The translations under genes and the position numbers were made by a program. Below, piece by piece: positions 45,406 through 54,729 of a stretch of DNA of 64,000 nucleotides (position 1 is its first letter; every line of letters begins with the position of its first letter). Origin of the DNA: Syntrophomonadaceae bacterium (GTDB lineage: Bacteria; Bacillota; Syntrophomonadia; Syntrophomonadales; Syntrophomonadaceae); NCBI GenBank assembly GCA_012522955.1, contig JAAYJK010000050.1:95778-159777 (forward strand), in the 5' to 3' direction. Under the pieces are notes generated by a model. The model searched no databases, had not been told where the DNA came from, and saw nothing but the letters and a program-made list of their open reading frames with translations.

Positions 45406-45625
45406 AGCTATTTTTATCGAATATACGCAAGGGTAAATTATAGATCACGTGCCGTGTACCCATGTTATCGATCACATAAAGTTTATCCAATTGAAGAAAC
45501 TTTACATATAACGTGATGTCAAATATATCTGGCTTTCTTATATTTTTTATATCACAATTGGTTTAGAATAGTATAAAAGACATATGTTTATATCAGATAT
45601 TTTTTAGAAAGGCAGGTGACTTATA

Positions 45626-45671
45626 CCTGGTTGAGCCAGTCGACTCCCCGGACTATCCGGGTCAACCAGGT
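45626..45671 (+). promoter_or_regulatory. Leader hairpin before CoA-disulfide reductase
   Basis: ACCTGGTTGA (45626-45635) pairs with TCAACCAGGT (45662-45671), with an inner CCGG-ACTAT-CCGG stem. It ends 8 bases before the start codon and could hide the ribosome site (AGGTTTAGGAAG). Confidence 0.5.
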
Positions 45672-45679
45672 TTAGGAAG

Positions 45680-47344
45680 ATGACAAGAAAAATAATTATA
45701 GTAGGTGGAGTAGCCGGCGGAGCTAGTACTGCATGCCGATTGCGGCGTCTGGACGAAGAAGCTCAAATAATAATGTTAGAGCGAGGAGAAGATATTTCCT
45801 TCGCTAATTGTGGATTGCCTTACTATGTGGGAGGAGTTATTGAAAAGCGAAAAAAATTGCTGGTACAGACTCCCAAATCTATGCGCAGCCGTTTTAACAT
45901 TGATGTAAGAAACATGAGTGAAGTTATTAAGGTTTACCCGGCGGAAAAGAAGGTAGAAATAAAAAATTTAGTAAATGATACTGTGTATGAAGAAAGTTAT
46001 GATTATCTGGTATTGTCTCCAGGAGCTCAGCCTGCCTTGCATAATATTCCGGGAATAGAAAAAGCTAATGTCTTTGTGGTGAGAAATGTCCCGGACAGTG
46101 ATAATATAAAACAATATATCGAAGTAAACCGGCCTGAAACCGCCGCAGTAGTAGGAGCCGGTTATATTGGCCTAGAAATGGCTGAGATGTTAAAAGAGTT
46201 AGGACTCAAGGTGACTATAGTAGAAGCAGCCGATCAAATAATGGGAGCCCTGGATCCTGATATGGCGGCTATCGTACAGGAGTATATCCAGAAACAAGGG
46301 ATTGATGTAATTCTATCCGATAAAGTAGTGGCGATGGAGGGTGCCGAACAGGTGGAGAAAATCCAGCTGGAAAGCGGTAAGAATATATCGGCACAGATAG
46401 TAATTATGGGCGCCGGAGTAAAGCCAGAGGTTTGGCTGGCTAAAGAAGCTGGGCTGGCCGTGGGTACTACCGGGGGTATACTAGTGAACGAACAGCTGCA
46501 AACTTCTGATTCCTTTATTTATGCGGCTGGAGATGCTATACAGATTAAGGACTTTGTTACCGGAGATGACAGTTTGGTGCCCTTGGCAGGACCGGCTAAT
46601 CGGCAAGGATGGATAGTAGCCAACAACATTTGTGGGCGGAATATTAAGTATACCGGGTCTCAGGGTACTTCCATCGTCAAGATTATGGATATGGTCGCCG
46701 GAGGAACCGGGCAAAATGAAAAACAGCTGAAACGGAAAAACATAGAATATCTGTTTTGTCATGCCCAACCCTTTTCCCATGCTACCTATTATCCGGGTAG
46801 CACACAGATGACTATAAAACTGCTGTTTACCCCAGGGGAAGGAAAAATATTGGGGGCTCAGGTAGTAGGATACGACAACGTGGATAAGACTATCGATGTT
46901 CTGGCTACTGCCATCAGAGGCAGAATGAATGTATATGATTTGCTGGAATTGGAACTGGCCTATGCTCCACCCTTTTCCTCGGCCAAGAGTCCGACCAATA
47001 TGGTAGGCTATGTGGCAGCCAATATACTGGACGGGAGTACAGACAGTATGAGCTGGGAAGAGGTACAGCATCTAGCTGTAGAGGACATATACTTGATAGA
47101 TGTACGTAGTCCCAAAGAAGTGGAAAAGGGTACCATAGCAGGAGCTTATAACATTCCGGTGGATAATCTGCGGGAACGTCTGAATGAGGTACCGAAGGAT
47201 AAAGATATAGTCATTTTTTGTGAGATTGGATTAAGGGGCTATATTGCCGCCCGGATTCTTAAGCAAAACGGGATCAATTCTAAAAACATCAGTGGAGGCT
47301 ACCGCTTGTACCAGTCATTAAAGAATTGCGGTTTGGTCGAATAG
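45680..47344 (+). CDS. CoA-disulfide reductase with C-terminal rhodanese domain
   Basis: Flavoprotein of the pyridine-nucleotide disulfide reductase family. 554 residues: FAD motif IIVGGVAGGASTACRLRRL, single active cysteine in FANCGLPYYVGGVI (about residue 43), NAD(P)-binding VVGAGYIGLEMAEMLKELGL, dimerisation domain, then a rhodanese domain (about 460-550) with the active loop FCEIGLRGY. This fusion is the CoADR-RHD type, which reduces CoA disulfide, CoA persulfide or polysulfide. It fits the thiol and CoA theme of this island. Ends the island; followed by a clear terminator. Confidence 0.92.
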   Translation: MTRKIIIVGGVAGGASTACRLRRLDEEAQIIMLERGEDISFANCGLPYYVGGVIEKRKKLLVQTPKSMRSRFNIDVRNMSEVIKVYPAEKKVEIKNLVNDTVYEESYDYLVLSPGAQPALHNIPGIEKANVFVVRNVPDSDNIKQYIEVNRPETAAVVGAGYIGLEMAEMLKELGLKVTIVEAADQIMGALDPDMAAIVQEYIQKQGIDVILSDKVVAMEGAEQVEKIQLESGKNISAQIVIMGAGVKPEVWLAKEAGLAVGTTGGILVNEQLQTSDSFIYAAGDAIQIKDFVTGDDSLVPLAGPANRQGWIVANNICGRNIKYTGSQGTSIVKIMDMVAGGTGQNEKQLKRKNIEYLFCHAQPFSHATYYPGSTQMTIKLLFTPGEGKILGAQVVGYDNVDKTIDVLATAIRGRMNVYDLLELELAYAPPFSSAKSPTNMVGYVAANILDGSTDSMSWEEVQHLAVEDIYLIDVRSPKEVEKGTIAGAYNIPVDNLRERLNEVPKDKDIVIFCEIGLRGYIAARILKQNGINSKNISGGYRLYQSLKNCGLVE

Positions 47345-47358
47345 ACTTTTTGTTATTA

Positions 47359-47388
47359 AACAGGCAGGAATCCCAGGATTTCTGCCTG
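47359..47388 (+). terminator. Terminator after CoA-disulfide reductase
   Basis: CAGGCAGGAATCC-CA-GGATTTCTGCCTG, 13 paired bases with one G-U pair, followed by CTTAATT. The remaining 280 bases up to yqfC hold nothing I can name. Confidence 0.75.
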
Positions 47389-47664
47389 CTTAATTATAGT
47401 AAGCCCTGGCATGATGGTACAGGAGTAGCGTTCGCCTTCCCCTTCCTTAATTATTTGAGCGTAAGCGAAACAAAATTGTGGTCCTGCGCAGCAGGGCTCT
47501 TTGCTCAAACAAAGCATAACACTCGTATGTATTACCTGGCCAACTAACCAACTTTCAGCTTTCCACTTTCCACTTCTGATTTAGCTCCCTGGTATTAGCC
47601 TTCAAATACTGGCATATATTTGTATGAATGTATATATAAGCTGGTAGAAGGGGGCGGTCATAGT

Positions 47665-47943
47665 ATGGAAAAAAACCGGGATACTTTTAATCGAGTAATG
47701 GCTGACTTTCTGGAAATACCCAGGGATTTGGTAATGGACATACCCAAATTGACTCTGATAGGAAGAAATGAACTGTATATTGAGAATCACCGAGGCATTA
47801 TTGAATTTCGGATAGATTTGTTAAGAATTAATCTGAGCCGGGGTTTTATTGAGATACAAGGGAGTAATCTTGAAATCAAGACCCTGTTACCGGAGGAATT
47901 GTTTTTGATCGGTGAAATAAATACCATTGTCTTCCGGGATTGA
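47665..47943 (+). CDS. yqfC: Sporulation protein YqfC
   Basis: 92 residues from ATG 47665 (MEKNRDTFNRVMADFLEIPR). The pattern DIPKLTLIGRNELYIENHRG is typical of YqfC/YabP-like sporulation proteins. Known to belong to the mother-cell sigma-E regulon in Bacillus; I could not fix a sigma-E promoter here. yqfD follows 14 bases downstream. Restart of the conserved gene order after the island. Confidence 0.9.
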   Translation: MEKNRDTFNRVMADFLEIPRDLVMDIPKLTLIGRNELYIENHRGIIEFRIDLLRINLSRGFIEIQGSNLEIKTLLPEELFLIGEINTIVFRD

Positions 47944-47957
47944 TAGGAGGTTAAGCA

Positions 47958-49178
47958 TTGAGCAGCAAACTGTTTGATCATTGGGGAGGCATTATAACGG
48001 TCAAACTGCAGGGAGCCAGGCCCGAGAAGATTATTAATATGGCATTGGCCCGCGGTATATTCCTGTGGGATGTGAAGAAAGAACAGGATTTCATGAGCTT
48101 TCGTATAAGAAGTAGCGGCTATGATGCTCTGAAAAGCCTGGCCGATGAACACGCTTATAGTGTGGAGGTACTGCATAGAAGAGGGCTGCCTTTTATGAAG
48201 TCTACCATAAAAAGGAGACTGGCTTTTCTGGGTGGAGCTCTGGGTTTTATTCTGGCATTATATATTTTGTCTTCTTTTGTATGGTTCATCAATGTGAAGG
48301 GCAATGAGAGAATTGATGATAAAGAGATACTGGATGCCGCCCAGCGCTATGGTGTATACCAGGGAGCAGCCAAATGGAATTTTAGCCGCAGTGATGCGGA
48401 GGAAGCAATCTTACGTGAAATCAAAGACCTTACTTATATAAAGATAGATATCAGGGGGGTAAAAGCTCACATTGAGGTAGTAGAAAAAATAATACCTGGA
48501 GATGAAATAAAAGGTCCCTGCAATTTGCTGGCCAGCCAGGCCGGAGTGATTGAAGAAATCATAGTGCTGGATGGTCAAGCTCGGGTTAAGGAAGGAGATG
48601 CGGTAGCCAAAGGAGACCTGCTTATTTCGGGCCTGGTAATTCCGGAAGCTAATCCTTACATGCCCCCGGAGGCTAGCCATACTCTGAACCCTTACCTGGT
48701 TCGAGCCCGGGGAATAGTTAAAGCCCGGGTATGGATTGAAGGATATGGGGAATGCAGTTTTTACCAGGAAAGCCGGGTATTTACCGGACGCAAAGAGCAT
48801 CGCATCTATCTGGACACTCCCTGGAATGAATTTAAAATATTTGGTGATGATAAAATTGAATTCACTTTGTACCAGAGCAGTGAAAAGATTAATATCATCA
48901 ATACGCCCTGGGGATGTTTTCAGTTGAGCAAAGTTCTATTGCAGGAAGAGAGGCTGGAAAAGAAACAATACACTGAGGATGAGGCCAGGCAAATAGCTGA
49001 AAAGAAGGCTTTGGAAATCCTGCAAAAAAAGCTTGATAAATCCGAAACCATCAGCCATCCTAAAATTGAGGTATTATCGGCTCCCAGTGAATCTGTAATG
49101 AGAGTAAAGGCAGCGGTAGAAATCATAAGGGAAATTGCTCAGACTAAACCTATAAAAGAAGGCGAAAATGGCAATTGA
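47958..49178 (+). CDS. yqfD: Sporulation protein YqfD
   Basis: 406 residues, TTG start with ATAGGAGGTT upstream. A cytoplasmic N-terminal part contains GGIITVKLQGARPEKIINMA. One membrane helix (about 88-108, LGFILALYILSSFVWFIN) is followed by a large outside domain with VWFINVKGNERIDDKEILDA. The family is required for efficient sporulation in Bacillus and is a SpoIV-type membrane protein. It follows yqfC as a pair. Confidence 0.9.
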   Translation: MSSKLFDHWGGIITVKLQGARPEKIINMALARGIFLWDVKKEQDFMSFRIRSSGYDALKSLADEHAYSVEVLHRRGLPFMKSTIKRRLAFLGGALGFILALYILSSFVWFINVKGNERIDDKEILDAAQRYGVYQGAAKWNFSRSDAEEAILREIKDLTYIKIDIRGVKAHIEVVEKIIPGDEIKGPCNLLASQAGVIEEIIVLDGQARVKEGDAVAKGDLLISGLVIPEANPYMPPEASHTLNPYLVRARGIVKARVWIEGYGECSFYQESRVFTGRKEHRIYLDTPWNEFKIFGDDKIEFTLYQSSEKINIINTPWGCFQLSKVLLQEERLEKKQYTEDEARQIAEKKALEILQKKLDKSETISHPKIEVLSAPSESVMRVKAAVEIIREIAQTKPIKEGENGN

Positions 49179-49269
49179 ATCTCATGATATGCTATAATTA
49201 CTAAGATGTATAATACGCAAGAATCTAGTATTTAGTACATTATACTTGATGTTTGGAGGGAAACCTTTA

Positions 49270-50244
49270 TTGGCAAGAAAAGAAGCTAAAATTTCTATCG
49301 ATGATAACGAAAAAGCCATAATATTATTTGGAAGTAACGATGAGAACTTCAAGTATCTTAAAAGCATAAGCGATGTTGATATGTTCTCTCGGGGAGGAGA
49401 TATCCTTCTGTCTGGAGAAGAAGAGCGGGTAAATGCCGTCTGCGAGCTTCTGCGCAGTTTAATCGATATGGTGGAATCCGAGGGTCAGCTTACTATTAAT
49501 GATATTAATTACTTGAATGGACTAATTGCTAAAGGAGCCCGGGTAAGAGCCCAGGATCTTGTATCCGGTCCTCTCTTAACCACTATTCGGGGGAAGGTGA
49601 TCAAGGCTAAAACTCTAGGTCAGAAGCGTTACATTCAGTCTATCCTTCGCGATGATATAGTATTCAGTATTGGACCTGCCGGCACCGGCAAGACTTACCT
49701 GGCGGTGGTTATGGCAGTTCGAGCCCTTAAGAATAAAGAAGTGGAACGGATCATACTGGTTCGGCCAGCGGTGGAAGCCGGTGAGAAGTTGGGCTTTTTG
49801 CCGGGAGACCTGATTGAAAAAGTCAATCCCTATCTCCGTCCTCTGTATGACAGTCTTTTTGATATTTTAGGAGTAGATGTAACTCAGAGATATCTGGAAA
49901 AAAACATTATTGAGGTGGCTCCTTTGGCTTATATGCGAGGCAGAACCTTAAACGATGCCTTTATTATTTTAGATGAAGCCCAAAACACTACTCCTCAGCA
50001 AATGAAAATGTTTCTAACCCGTCTTGGTTTTGGATCCAAGGCCGTAGTAACCGGGGATGTTACCCAGGTTGATTTGCCTAAGGAAGAGTACTCGGGATTG
50101 GTAGAGGTACAAAGAATACTTCACCTGGTGAAAGGAATATCCTTCGAATACCTGAGTAAACAGGATGTTATTCGTCACCCCTTAGTCCAAAACATTATAG
50201 ACGCCTACGAAATATTTGAAGCCAATGATGGCAAAAGCAAGTGA
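49270..50244 (+). CDS. phoH: PhoH-family ATPase/RNA helicase-like protein
   Basis: 324 residues from TTG 49270, chosen because GGAGGG lies 9 bases upstream; an in-frame ATG at 49249 precedes that site. N-terminal KH-like region, then P-loop GPAGTGKTYLAVVMAVRAL, LVRPAVEAGEKLGFLPGDL and Walker B FIILDEAQNTTPQQMKMFLT. Partner genes ybeY and pgpH follow as usual; PhoH and YbeY are linked to ribosome and RNA quality control. Confidence 0.93.
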   Translation: MARKEAKISIDDNEKAIILFGSNDENFKYLKSISDVDMFSRGGDILLSGEEERVNAVCELLRSLIDMVESEGQLTINDINYLNGLIAKGARVRAQDLVSGPLLTTIRGKVIKAKTLGQKRYIQSILRDDIVFSIGPAGTGKTYLAVVMAVRALKNKEVERIILVRPAVEAGEKLGFLPGDLIEKVNPYLRPLYDSLFDILGVDVTQRYLEKNIIEVAPLAYMRGRTLNDAFIILDEAQNTTPQQMKMFLTRLGFGSKAVVTGDVTQVDLPKEEYSGLVEVQRILHLVKGISFEYLSKQDVIRHPLVQNIIDAYEIFEANDGKSK

Positions 50245-50297
50245 AGAAATATACATACTGTTGGCAAAAAGCCTAAGGCTTTTTAAGGAGAGTATCA

Positions 50298-52493
50298 ATG
50301 GGGATATCCAAAATTCTTAGCAGTTTATGGAGAAATATAAGCCTATTTTTCAAAAACTCCAATATGAAAAAGGGTTTAAGTATATTTTTATTCTTTTCTA
50401 TAACTATTCTGATTCTATTCAGCAATTTCAATCCCAAGCAGGTAATGTTAAAGCCGGATGAAGTAGCCCCTCGGGATATCCAATCCAATGTTAATGCTAC
50501 CATTATTGATGAAAAACAGACTGAAGAGTTGAGAGAACAAGCGGCGGCCAAGGTGCAGAAGGTTTATCACGAGGATATCTTTGCCCTGACCAGCGCAGAA
50601 AATGATATTGATTTATTCTATTCTAACCTGGAAAATATTTTGATTTCGGCTGAAGGTGAGGAGGAAGTGGATGGTGCTCAAGCCAAACCTGCATTAGTGG
50701 ACCTGCTAAAGAGCAGCAGTACTGGCTTTAGCGATTTGGCTCTAGACCACAGTACCCTAGCTGACTATTTATTTAACGCCGGGCCGGAAGACTTGCAGCA
50801 GATGAAACAGGGATCTTTGACCATAGTGCAAAGTTTAATGGATAAGCCGGTAACCGACGAGACCATGGAAGACCTAAAACTGGAAGCGGTCAGCAAGATA
50901 GAGGTTCTACCCTATTCTGCAGAAGCCCGGGAAATAATAAAACTAGTCAGCATCAATTCTTTAAGACCTAATCTCATCTACAACGAAGAAAAAACCAGAT
51001 TGGCTATCCAGGAAGCTATGGATTCAGTGGCTCCGGTGCAAAAAAACATCAAAGCCGGGGAGATAATAGTGCGGGAGGGTAACCGGGTTACCGAAGAACA
51101 AATATCCATACTGGAACAACTGGGTATCCAAAGGACTAATAATTATACTTTAACCTTGATTGGCACTGCTTTATTTGTATTGTTGAGCTTTTGGCTGGTC
51201 ATAGGTTTTGTCCGCAGATATTATCCGGATATATATAAAAACGATATGTTGCTCTTGCTATTGGGCCTGGTTTTTGTATTAGTAATATCTATAAGTCGAT
51301 TTTTGACCGTAATTAAGGTTGGAGATCAACCCGCCTTGGGCAATCTCATCGGATACCTGGCTCCAGTGGCTGCAGGCTCCATGCTGATTGCTATTCTGCT
51401 GGATGACCACCTGGCCTACTTTGTTACCTTGATCATGGCCTTGTATGTAGGATTGCTGACTGAAGGCAACCAGCTTTTTTATGCCATTACTGCTTTTGTA
51501 GGGGGAACTGTGGGGATTTTTCAGGTTCATCGGGTTGATCAGACTTCGGATCTGGCTAAATCTGGTCTATATATTGCTCTGGCCGACATTGCAGCTATTA
51601 TTACCCTGCTGTTTATCGGGGACGATCTTAATCTCAACACCCTGGTTTTGGGAGCCGCTATTGGAGCCATAAATGGTATTTTATCAGCCGTATTAATGAT
51701 AGGAGTTCTGCCTTATCTGGAAGCTGCCTTCTCTATTACCAGCATGAGCAAGCTGTTGGAACTTTCCAACCCCAATAATCCTTTATTAAAGCGACTGCTT
51801 CTGGATGCTCCCGGAACCTATCATCATAGTTTGATGCTAGGAAACCTGGCTGAAGCATCAGCTGAAGCCATTGGCGCTAATCCTCTTTTGGTTAGAGTAG
51901 GGTCTTTGTATCATGACATAGGTAAAATAAAACGCCCCGAATATTTTGTGGAAAACCAGCGTGGTTTTGACAATCCTCATGAAAAGATCGCCCCGGCTTT
52001 AAGTACTCTGATTATAACCTCTCATGTTAAAGAGGGGGTGGAAATGGCCCGAGAGGCCCATCTGCCGGATGCTATTATAGACTTTATCGAACAACACCAT
52101 GGTACCAGTCTGGCCAAATATTTTTACAGCCGGGCACTGGAAGAGGATAGAGACGGCAGTGTTAATGAAGACAATTTTAGATATGATGGGCCCAAACCCA
52201 AAACCAAGGAAACGGCCTTGGTAATGCTGGCGGATTCAGTAGAAGCGGCGGTAAGATCTCTGGAGACTCCTACTCCCGAAAAAATTCGGGATATGGTGCG
52301 TATGTTGATAAAGGATAAATTAAATGACGGACAACTGGAAATGTGTGACCTAACCTTTAAGGATCTGGATATTATCTCCAAATCTTTTAACAAGGTATTA
52401 GAAGGAATATATCATAAGCGCATTGAGTACCCGGAAATAATACAAAAGGAATTTGATCAAGGGGGCGATAATACTGGATACGATGATGATTAA
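50298..52493 (+). CDS. pgpH: PgpH-type cyclic-di-AMP phosphodiesterase (7TMR-HD)
   Basis: 731 residues. N-terminal membrane helix, a large extracytoplasmic 7TMR-HDED domain (about 50-270), seven membrane helices (about 280-480), and a cytoplasmic HD domain with APGTYHHSLMLGNLAEASAE and SLYHDIGKIKRPEYFVEN, then IEQHHGTSLAKYFY. Members degrade c-di-AMP. AAGGAGAG lies 7 bases before ATG. The ybeY start lies inside its last codons. Confidence 0.92.
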   Translation: MGISKILSSLWRNISLFFKNSNMKKGLSIFLFFSITILILFSNFNPKQVMLKPDEVAPRDIQSNVNATIIDEKQTEELREQAAAKVQKVYHEDIFALTSAENDIDLFYSNLENILISAEGEEEVDGAQAKPALVDLLKSSSTGFSDLALDHSTLADYLFNAGPEDLQQMKQGSLTIVQSLMDKPVTDETMEDLKLEAVSKIEVLPYSAEAREIIKLVSINSLRPNLIYNEEKTRLAIQEAMDSVAPVQKNIKAGEIIVREGNRVTEEQISILEQLGIQRTNNYTLTLIGTALFVLLSFWLVIGFVRRYYPDIYKNDMLLLLLGLVFVLVISISRFLTVIKVGDQPALGNLIGYLAPVAAGSMLIAILLDDHLAYFVTLIMALYVGLLTEGNQLFYAITAFVGGTVGIFQVHRVDQTSDLAKSGLYIALADIAAIITLLFIGDDLNLNTLVLGAAIGAINGILSAVLMIGVLPYLEAAFSITSMSKLLELSNPNNPLLKRLLLDAPGTYHHSLMLGNLAEASAEAIGANPLLVRVGSLYHDIGKIKRPEYFVENQRGFDNPHEKIAPALSTLIITSHVKEGVEMAREAHLPDAIIDFIEQHHGTSLAKYFYSRALEEDRDGSVNEDNFRYDGPKPKTKETALVMLADSVEAAVRSLETPTPEKIRDMVRMLIKDKLNDGQLEMCDLTFKDLDIISKSFNKVLEGIYHKRIEYPEIIQKEFDQGGDNTGYDDD

Positions 52494-52944
52494 CCAGCAA
52501 GACCGAATAGAATTTACCCCGGCCCTGGAAGCAAGCTTAAGGCGAATTGCCGATGAAGCCGCACAAATACTTGGTATTCCTTCCCCCAGCGAATTGAGCA
52601 TATTGATTGTAGATAATGAATATATTAAGGAATTGAATTCCATGTATCGAGGTAAAGATGAAGTTACCGATGTACTCTCCTTTGCTATGAACGAACTGGG
52701 TGAGGATGAACCTCAATTAGAGGAGCCAGAGGATGTTAATCTCCTGGGTGATATAGTCATCTCCCTAGAACAAGCTTGGCAGCAAAGCCAGGAATACGGG
52801 CATAGTCTGGAGCGGGAATTGGGATACCTGCTGGTCCATGGCATCTTGCATCTACTAGGATATGATCATAAGGGGGAAAAGGATCAAAAGCTGATGCGGG
52901 AATGGGAGGAAACAATTATGAGTGCCGTTAATTTAAGCAGGTAG
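52483..52944 (+). CDS. ybeY: Endoribonuclease YbeY
   Basis: Metal-dependent single-strand endoribonuclease for rRNA maturation. About 153 residues; start is probably ATG 52483 (or 52486), overlapping the end of pgpH. Zinc motif HGxLHLLGYDH in LLVHGILHLLGYDHKGEKD, and YRGKDEVTDVLSFAM upstream are diagnostic. No ideal ribosome site; translation is probably coupled to pgpH. Confidence 0.93.
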   Translation: MMINQQDRIEFTPALEASLRRIADEAAQILGIPSPSELSILIVDNEYIKELNSMYRGKDEVTDVLSFAMNELGEDEPQLEEPEDVNLLGDIVISLEQAWQQSQEYGHSLERELGYLLVHGILHLLGYDHKGEKDQKLMREWEETIMSAVNLSR

Positions 52945-52949
52945 ATAAT

Positions 52950-53309
52950 ATGAAGAGAAGATCTTTCCAGCAGAGCATGGTCTCTGCCGTATCAGGACTC
53001 TTTATGACGGTAAGGTCCGAAAGGAATATGAAAATACATTTATTGGCGGCTTTTCTGGCTACCACCCTGGGGCTTGCTCTGGGTATCAATAGAATAGAGT
53101 GGGGCTTGCTCTGCCTTACCATATTCCTGGTACTGATGGCCGAAGTGGCCAACACTGCTCTGGAAAGGGTGGTAGATCTGGTAACGGCTGAGTATCATCC
53201 CCTGGCCAGGACCGCGAAAAATGCTGCTGCCGGAGCTGTTTTGCTCAGTGCCATCAATGCTCTGATTATGGCCGGCATAATATTTGGTCCTTATTTATGC
53301 AAAAGATAA
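52950..53309 (+). CDS. dgkA: Diacylglycerol/undecaprenol kinase DgkA
   Basis: 119-residue membrane kinase with three helices. Signature VLMAEVANTALERVVDLVTA contains the catalytic E-x-x-N-T-A-x-E pattern. In Gram-positives this family phosphorylates undecaprenol for cell-wall lipid supply. Five bases after ybeY, so co-transcribed. Confidence 0.92.
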   Translation: MKRRSFQQSMVSAVSGLFMTVRSERNMKIHLLAAFLATTLGLALGINRIEWGLLCLTIFLVLMAEVANTALERVVDLVTAEYHPLARTAKNAAAGAVLLSAINALIMAGIIFGPYLCKR

Positions 53310-53428
53310 AGGAGATTTCCTCATCCTAGAGGGACCATAGGTTTTTATAAACCTTGGTAGTTTAATTAATAATAATAAGGTATAATTTTATTTTGATGTC
53401 TTAATAATATGAATTGGAGGGTCAGGCT

Positions 53429-53824
53429 GTGGATGTAGCTGCTCTTTTGCAGGAGGCTGGCAAAGCTCAGCAGATATCATATTCACCTTATTCCCGTTTC
53501 AAGGTGGGGGCAGCCTTATTAGGCAAATCGGGACAGGTCTACACCGGGACTAACATTGAGAATTCTTCTTATGGTTTAAGTATCTGTGCCGAACGAACGG
53601 CCCTTTTTAATGCTATAAACCAGGGTGAACGAGAATTTCAGGCTATAGCAGTGAAAGGTAGCGGCAAGGGATACATCTATCCTTGTGGCGCCTGCCTGCA
53701 AGTACTGGCAGAATTCGCTCCCCAATTACAGATTATAGTAGGGAATGAACAAGATGAATGGGAAGATTATCTTCTGAGTGACTTATTGCCCCAGGCATTT
53801 AAGTTGTCATCACAGGAGGGTTAA
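53429..53824 (+). CDS. cdd: Cytidine deaminase
   Basis: 131 residues from GTG 53429, with GGAGGG 7 bases upstream; an in-frame TTG at 53414 overlaps that site. Zinc motifs CAERTALFNAI (C-A-E) and PCGACLQVLAEF, and SPYSRFKVGAALLG near the N-terminus. Pyrimidine salvage; a known neighbour of era. Confidence 0.94.
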   Translation: MDVAALLQEAGKAQQISYSPYSRFKVGAALLGKSGQVYTGTNIENSSYGLSICAERTALFNAINQGEREFQAIAVKGSGKGYIYPCGACLQVLAEFAPQLQIIVGNEQDEWEDYLLSDLLPQAFKLSSQEG

Positions 53825-53829
53825 TATAT

Positions 53830-54711
53830 TTGAAATCAGGATTTGTTAGTATAGTAGGTAGGCCCAATGTAGGTAAATCTACTCTGATAAATACCATAGT
53901 TGGAGAAAAAATTGCTATCGTTTCTGAGAAACCTCAGACCACCAGGAATCGTTTGCAGGGTATTTATACCTGTGATCAAGGCCAGATTATCTTTATTGAT
54001 ACCCCCGGTATTCATAAACCTCGGCATAGGCTGGGTGAATATATGGTCAAAGTATCAACTCGCAGCGTGCAGGAATTTGATTTGGTTTATTATATTACCG
54101 ATATTACCCGGCCTTATGGAGGAGGCGAAGAGTTCATTGTTAATTACCTGCAACAATCTCCGGTGCCGGTATTCCTGGTGGTTAACAAAATGGACCTCAG
54201 CGGTGAAGAACGCCTGCTCGATTTTATTTCACCTTTTACTGCCCAGATGAACTTTGCTGAGATAATTCCGGTTTCAGCTGCTGTGGGAACCAATCTGCCC
54301 CAGCTATTGGAAAAAACTCTGTCTTATCTGCCCGAAGGCCCATTGTACTATCCCGAGGATGATAAGACTGATCAACCGGTTTCTTTTATTGCCAGTGAAT
54401 TGATCAGGGAGAAGGCTTTAGTACTGACCAGGGATGAGATACCCCATTCTCTGGCGGTGGAGATCGAAGAATTCAAACAGCAGAGTGGGGGCAAGGTGTA
54501 TTTAAGAGGAGTAATATATACCGAAAGAGATTCCCAAAAAGGAATAGTAATCGGCAAAAACGGGCAAATGCTTAAGAAAATCGGAGAACAGGCTCGAATG
54601 GATATTGAGATACTGCTTAAGCAACCGGTTTACTTGGAGTTGTGGGTAAAAGTGAAGAAAAACTGGCGGGATAGCGAAAGCAATCTTAGGCAGTTGGGAT
54701 ACAAACTATAA
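53830..54711 (+). CDS. era: GTPase Era
   Basis: Ribosome-assembly GTPase that binds the 3' end of 16S rRNA. 293 residues, TTG start with AGGAGGG upstream. G1 GRPNVGKSTLINTIVG, G3 DTPGIHKPRHRLGEYM, G4 NKMD, and the C-terminal KH domain with GIVIGKNGQMLKKIGEQAR. Follows cdd by 5 bases. Confidence 0.96.
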   Translation: MKSGFVSIVGRPNVGKSTLINTIVGEKIAIVSEKPQTTRNRLQGIYTCDQGQIIFIDTPGIHKPRHRLGEYMVKVSTRSVQEFDLVYYITDITRPYGGGEEFIVNYLQQSPVPVFLVVNKMDLSGEERLLDFISPFTAQMNFAEIIPVSAAVGTNLPQLLEKTLSYLPEGPLYYPEDDKTDQPVSFIASELIREKALVLTRDEIPHSLAVEIEEFKQQSGGKVYLRGVIYTERDSQKGIVIGKNGQMLKKIGEQARMDIEILLKQPVYLELWVKVKKNWRDSESNLRQLGYKL

Positions 54712-54729
54712 AAGGGGCTTAAAAGCCTA

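Larger units (their letters stand above)
44511..45679. other. 1.17-kb noncoding region with palindromes and an orphan promoter
   Basis: Between the divergent permease and CoA-disulfide reductase genes. It holds, in order: palindrome H2 (44837-44872), palindrome H3 (44991-45032), a -24/-12-like promoter (45093-45108), a short coding relic (45195-45248), a terminator (45281-45330), a GC-rich repeat (45382-45405) and a leader hairpin (45626-45671). No intact gene of any length is supported. Confidence 0.6.
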
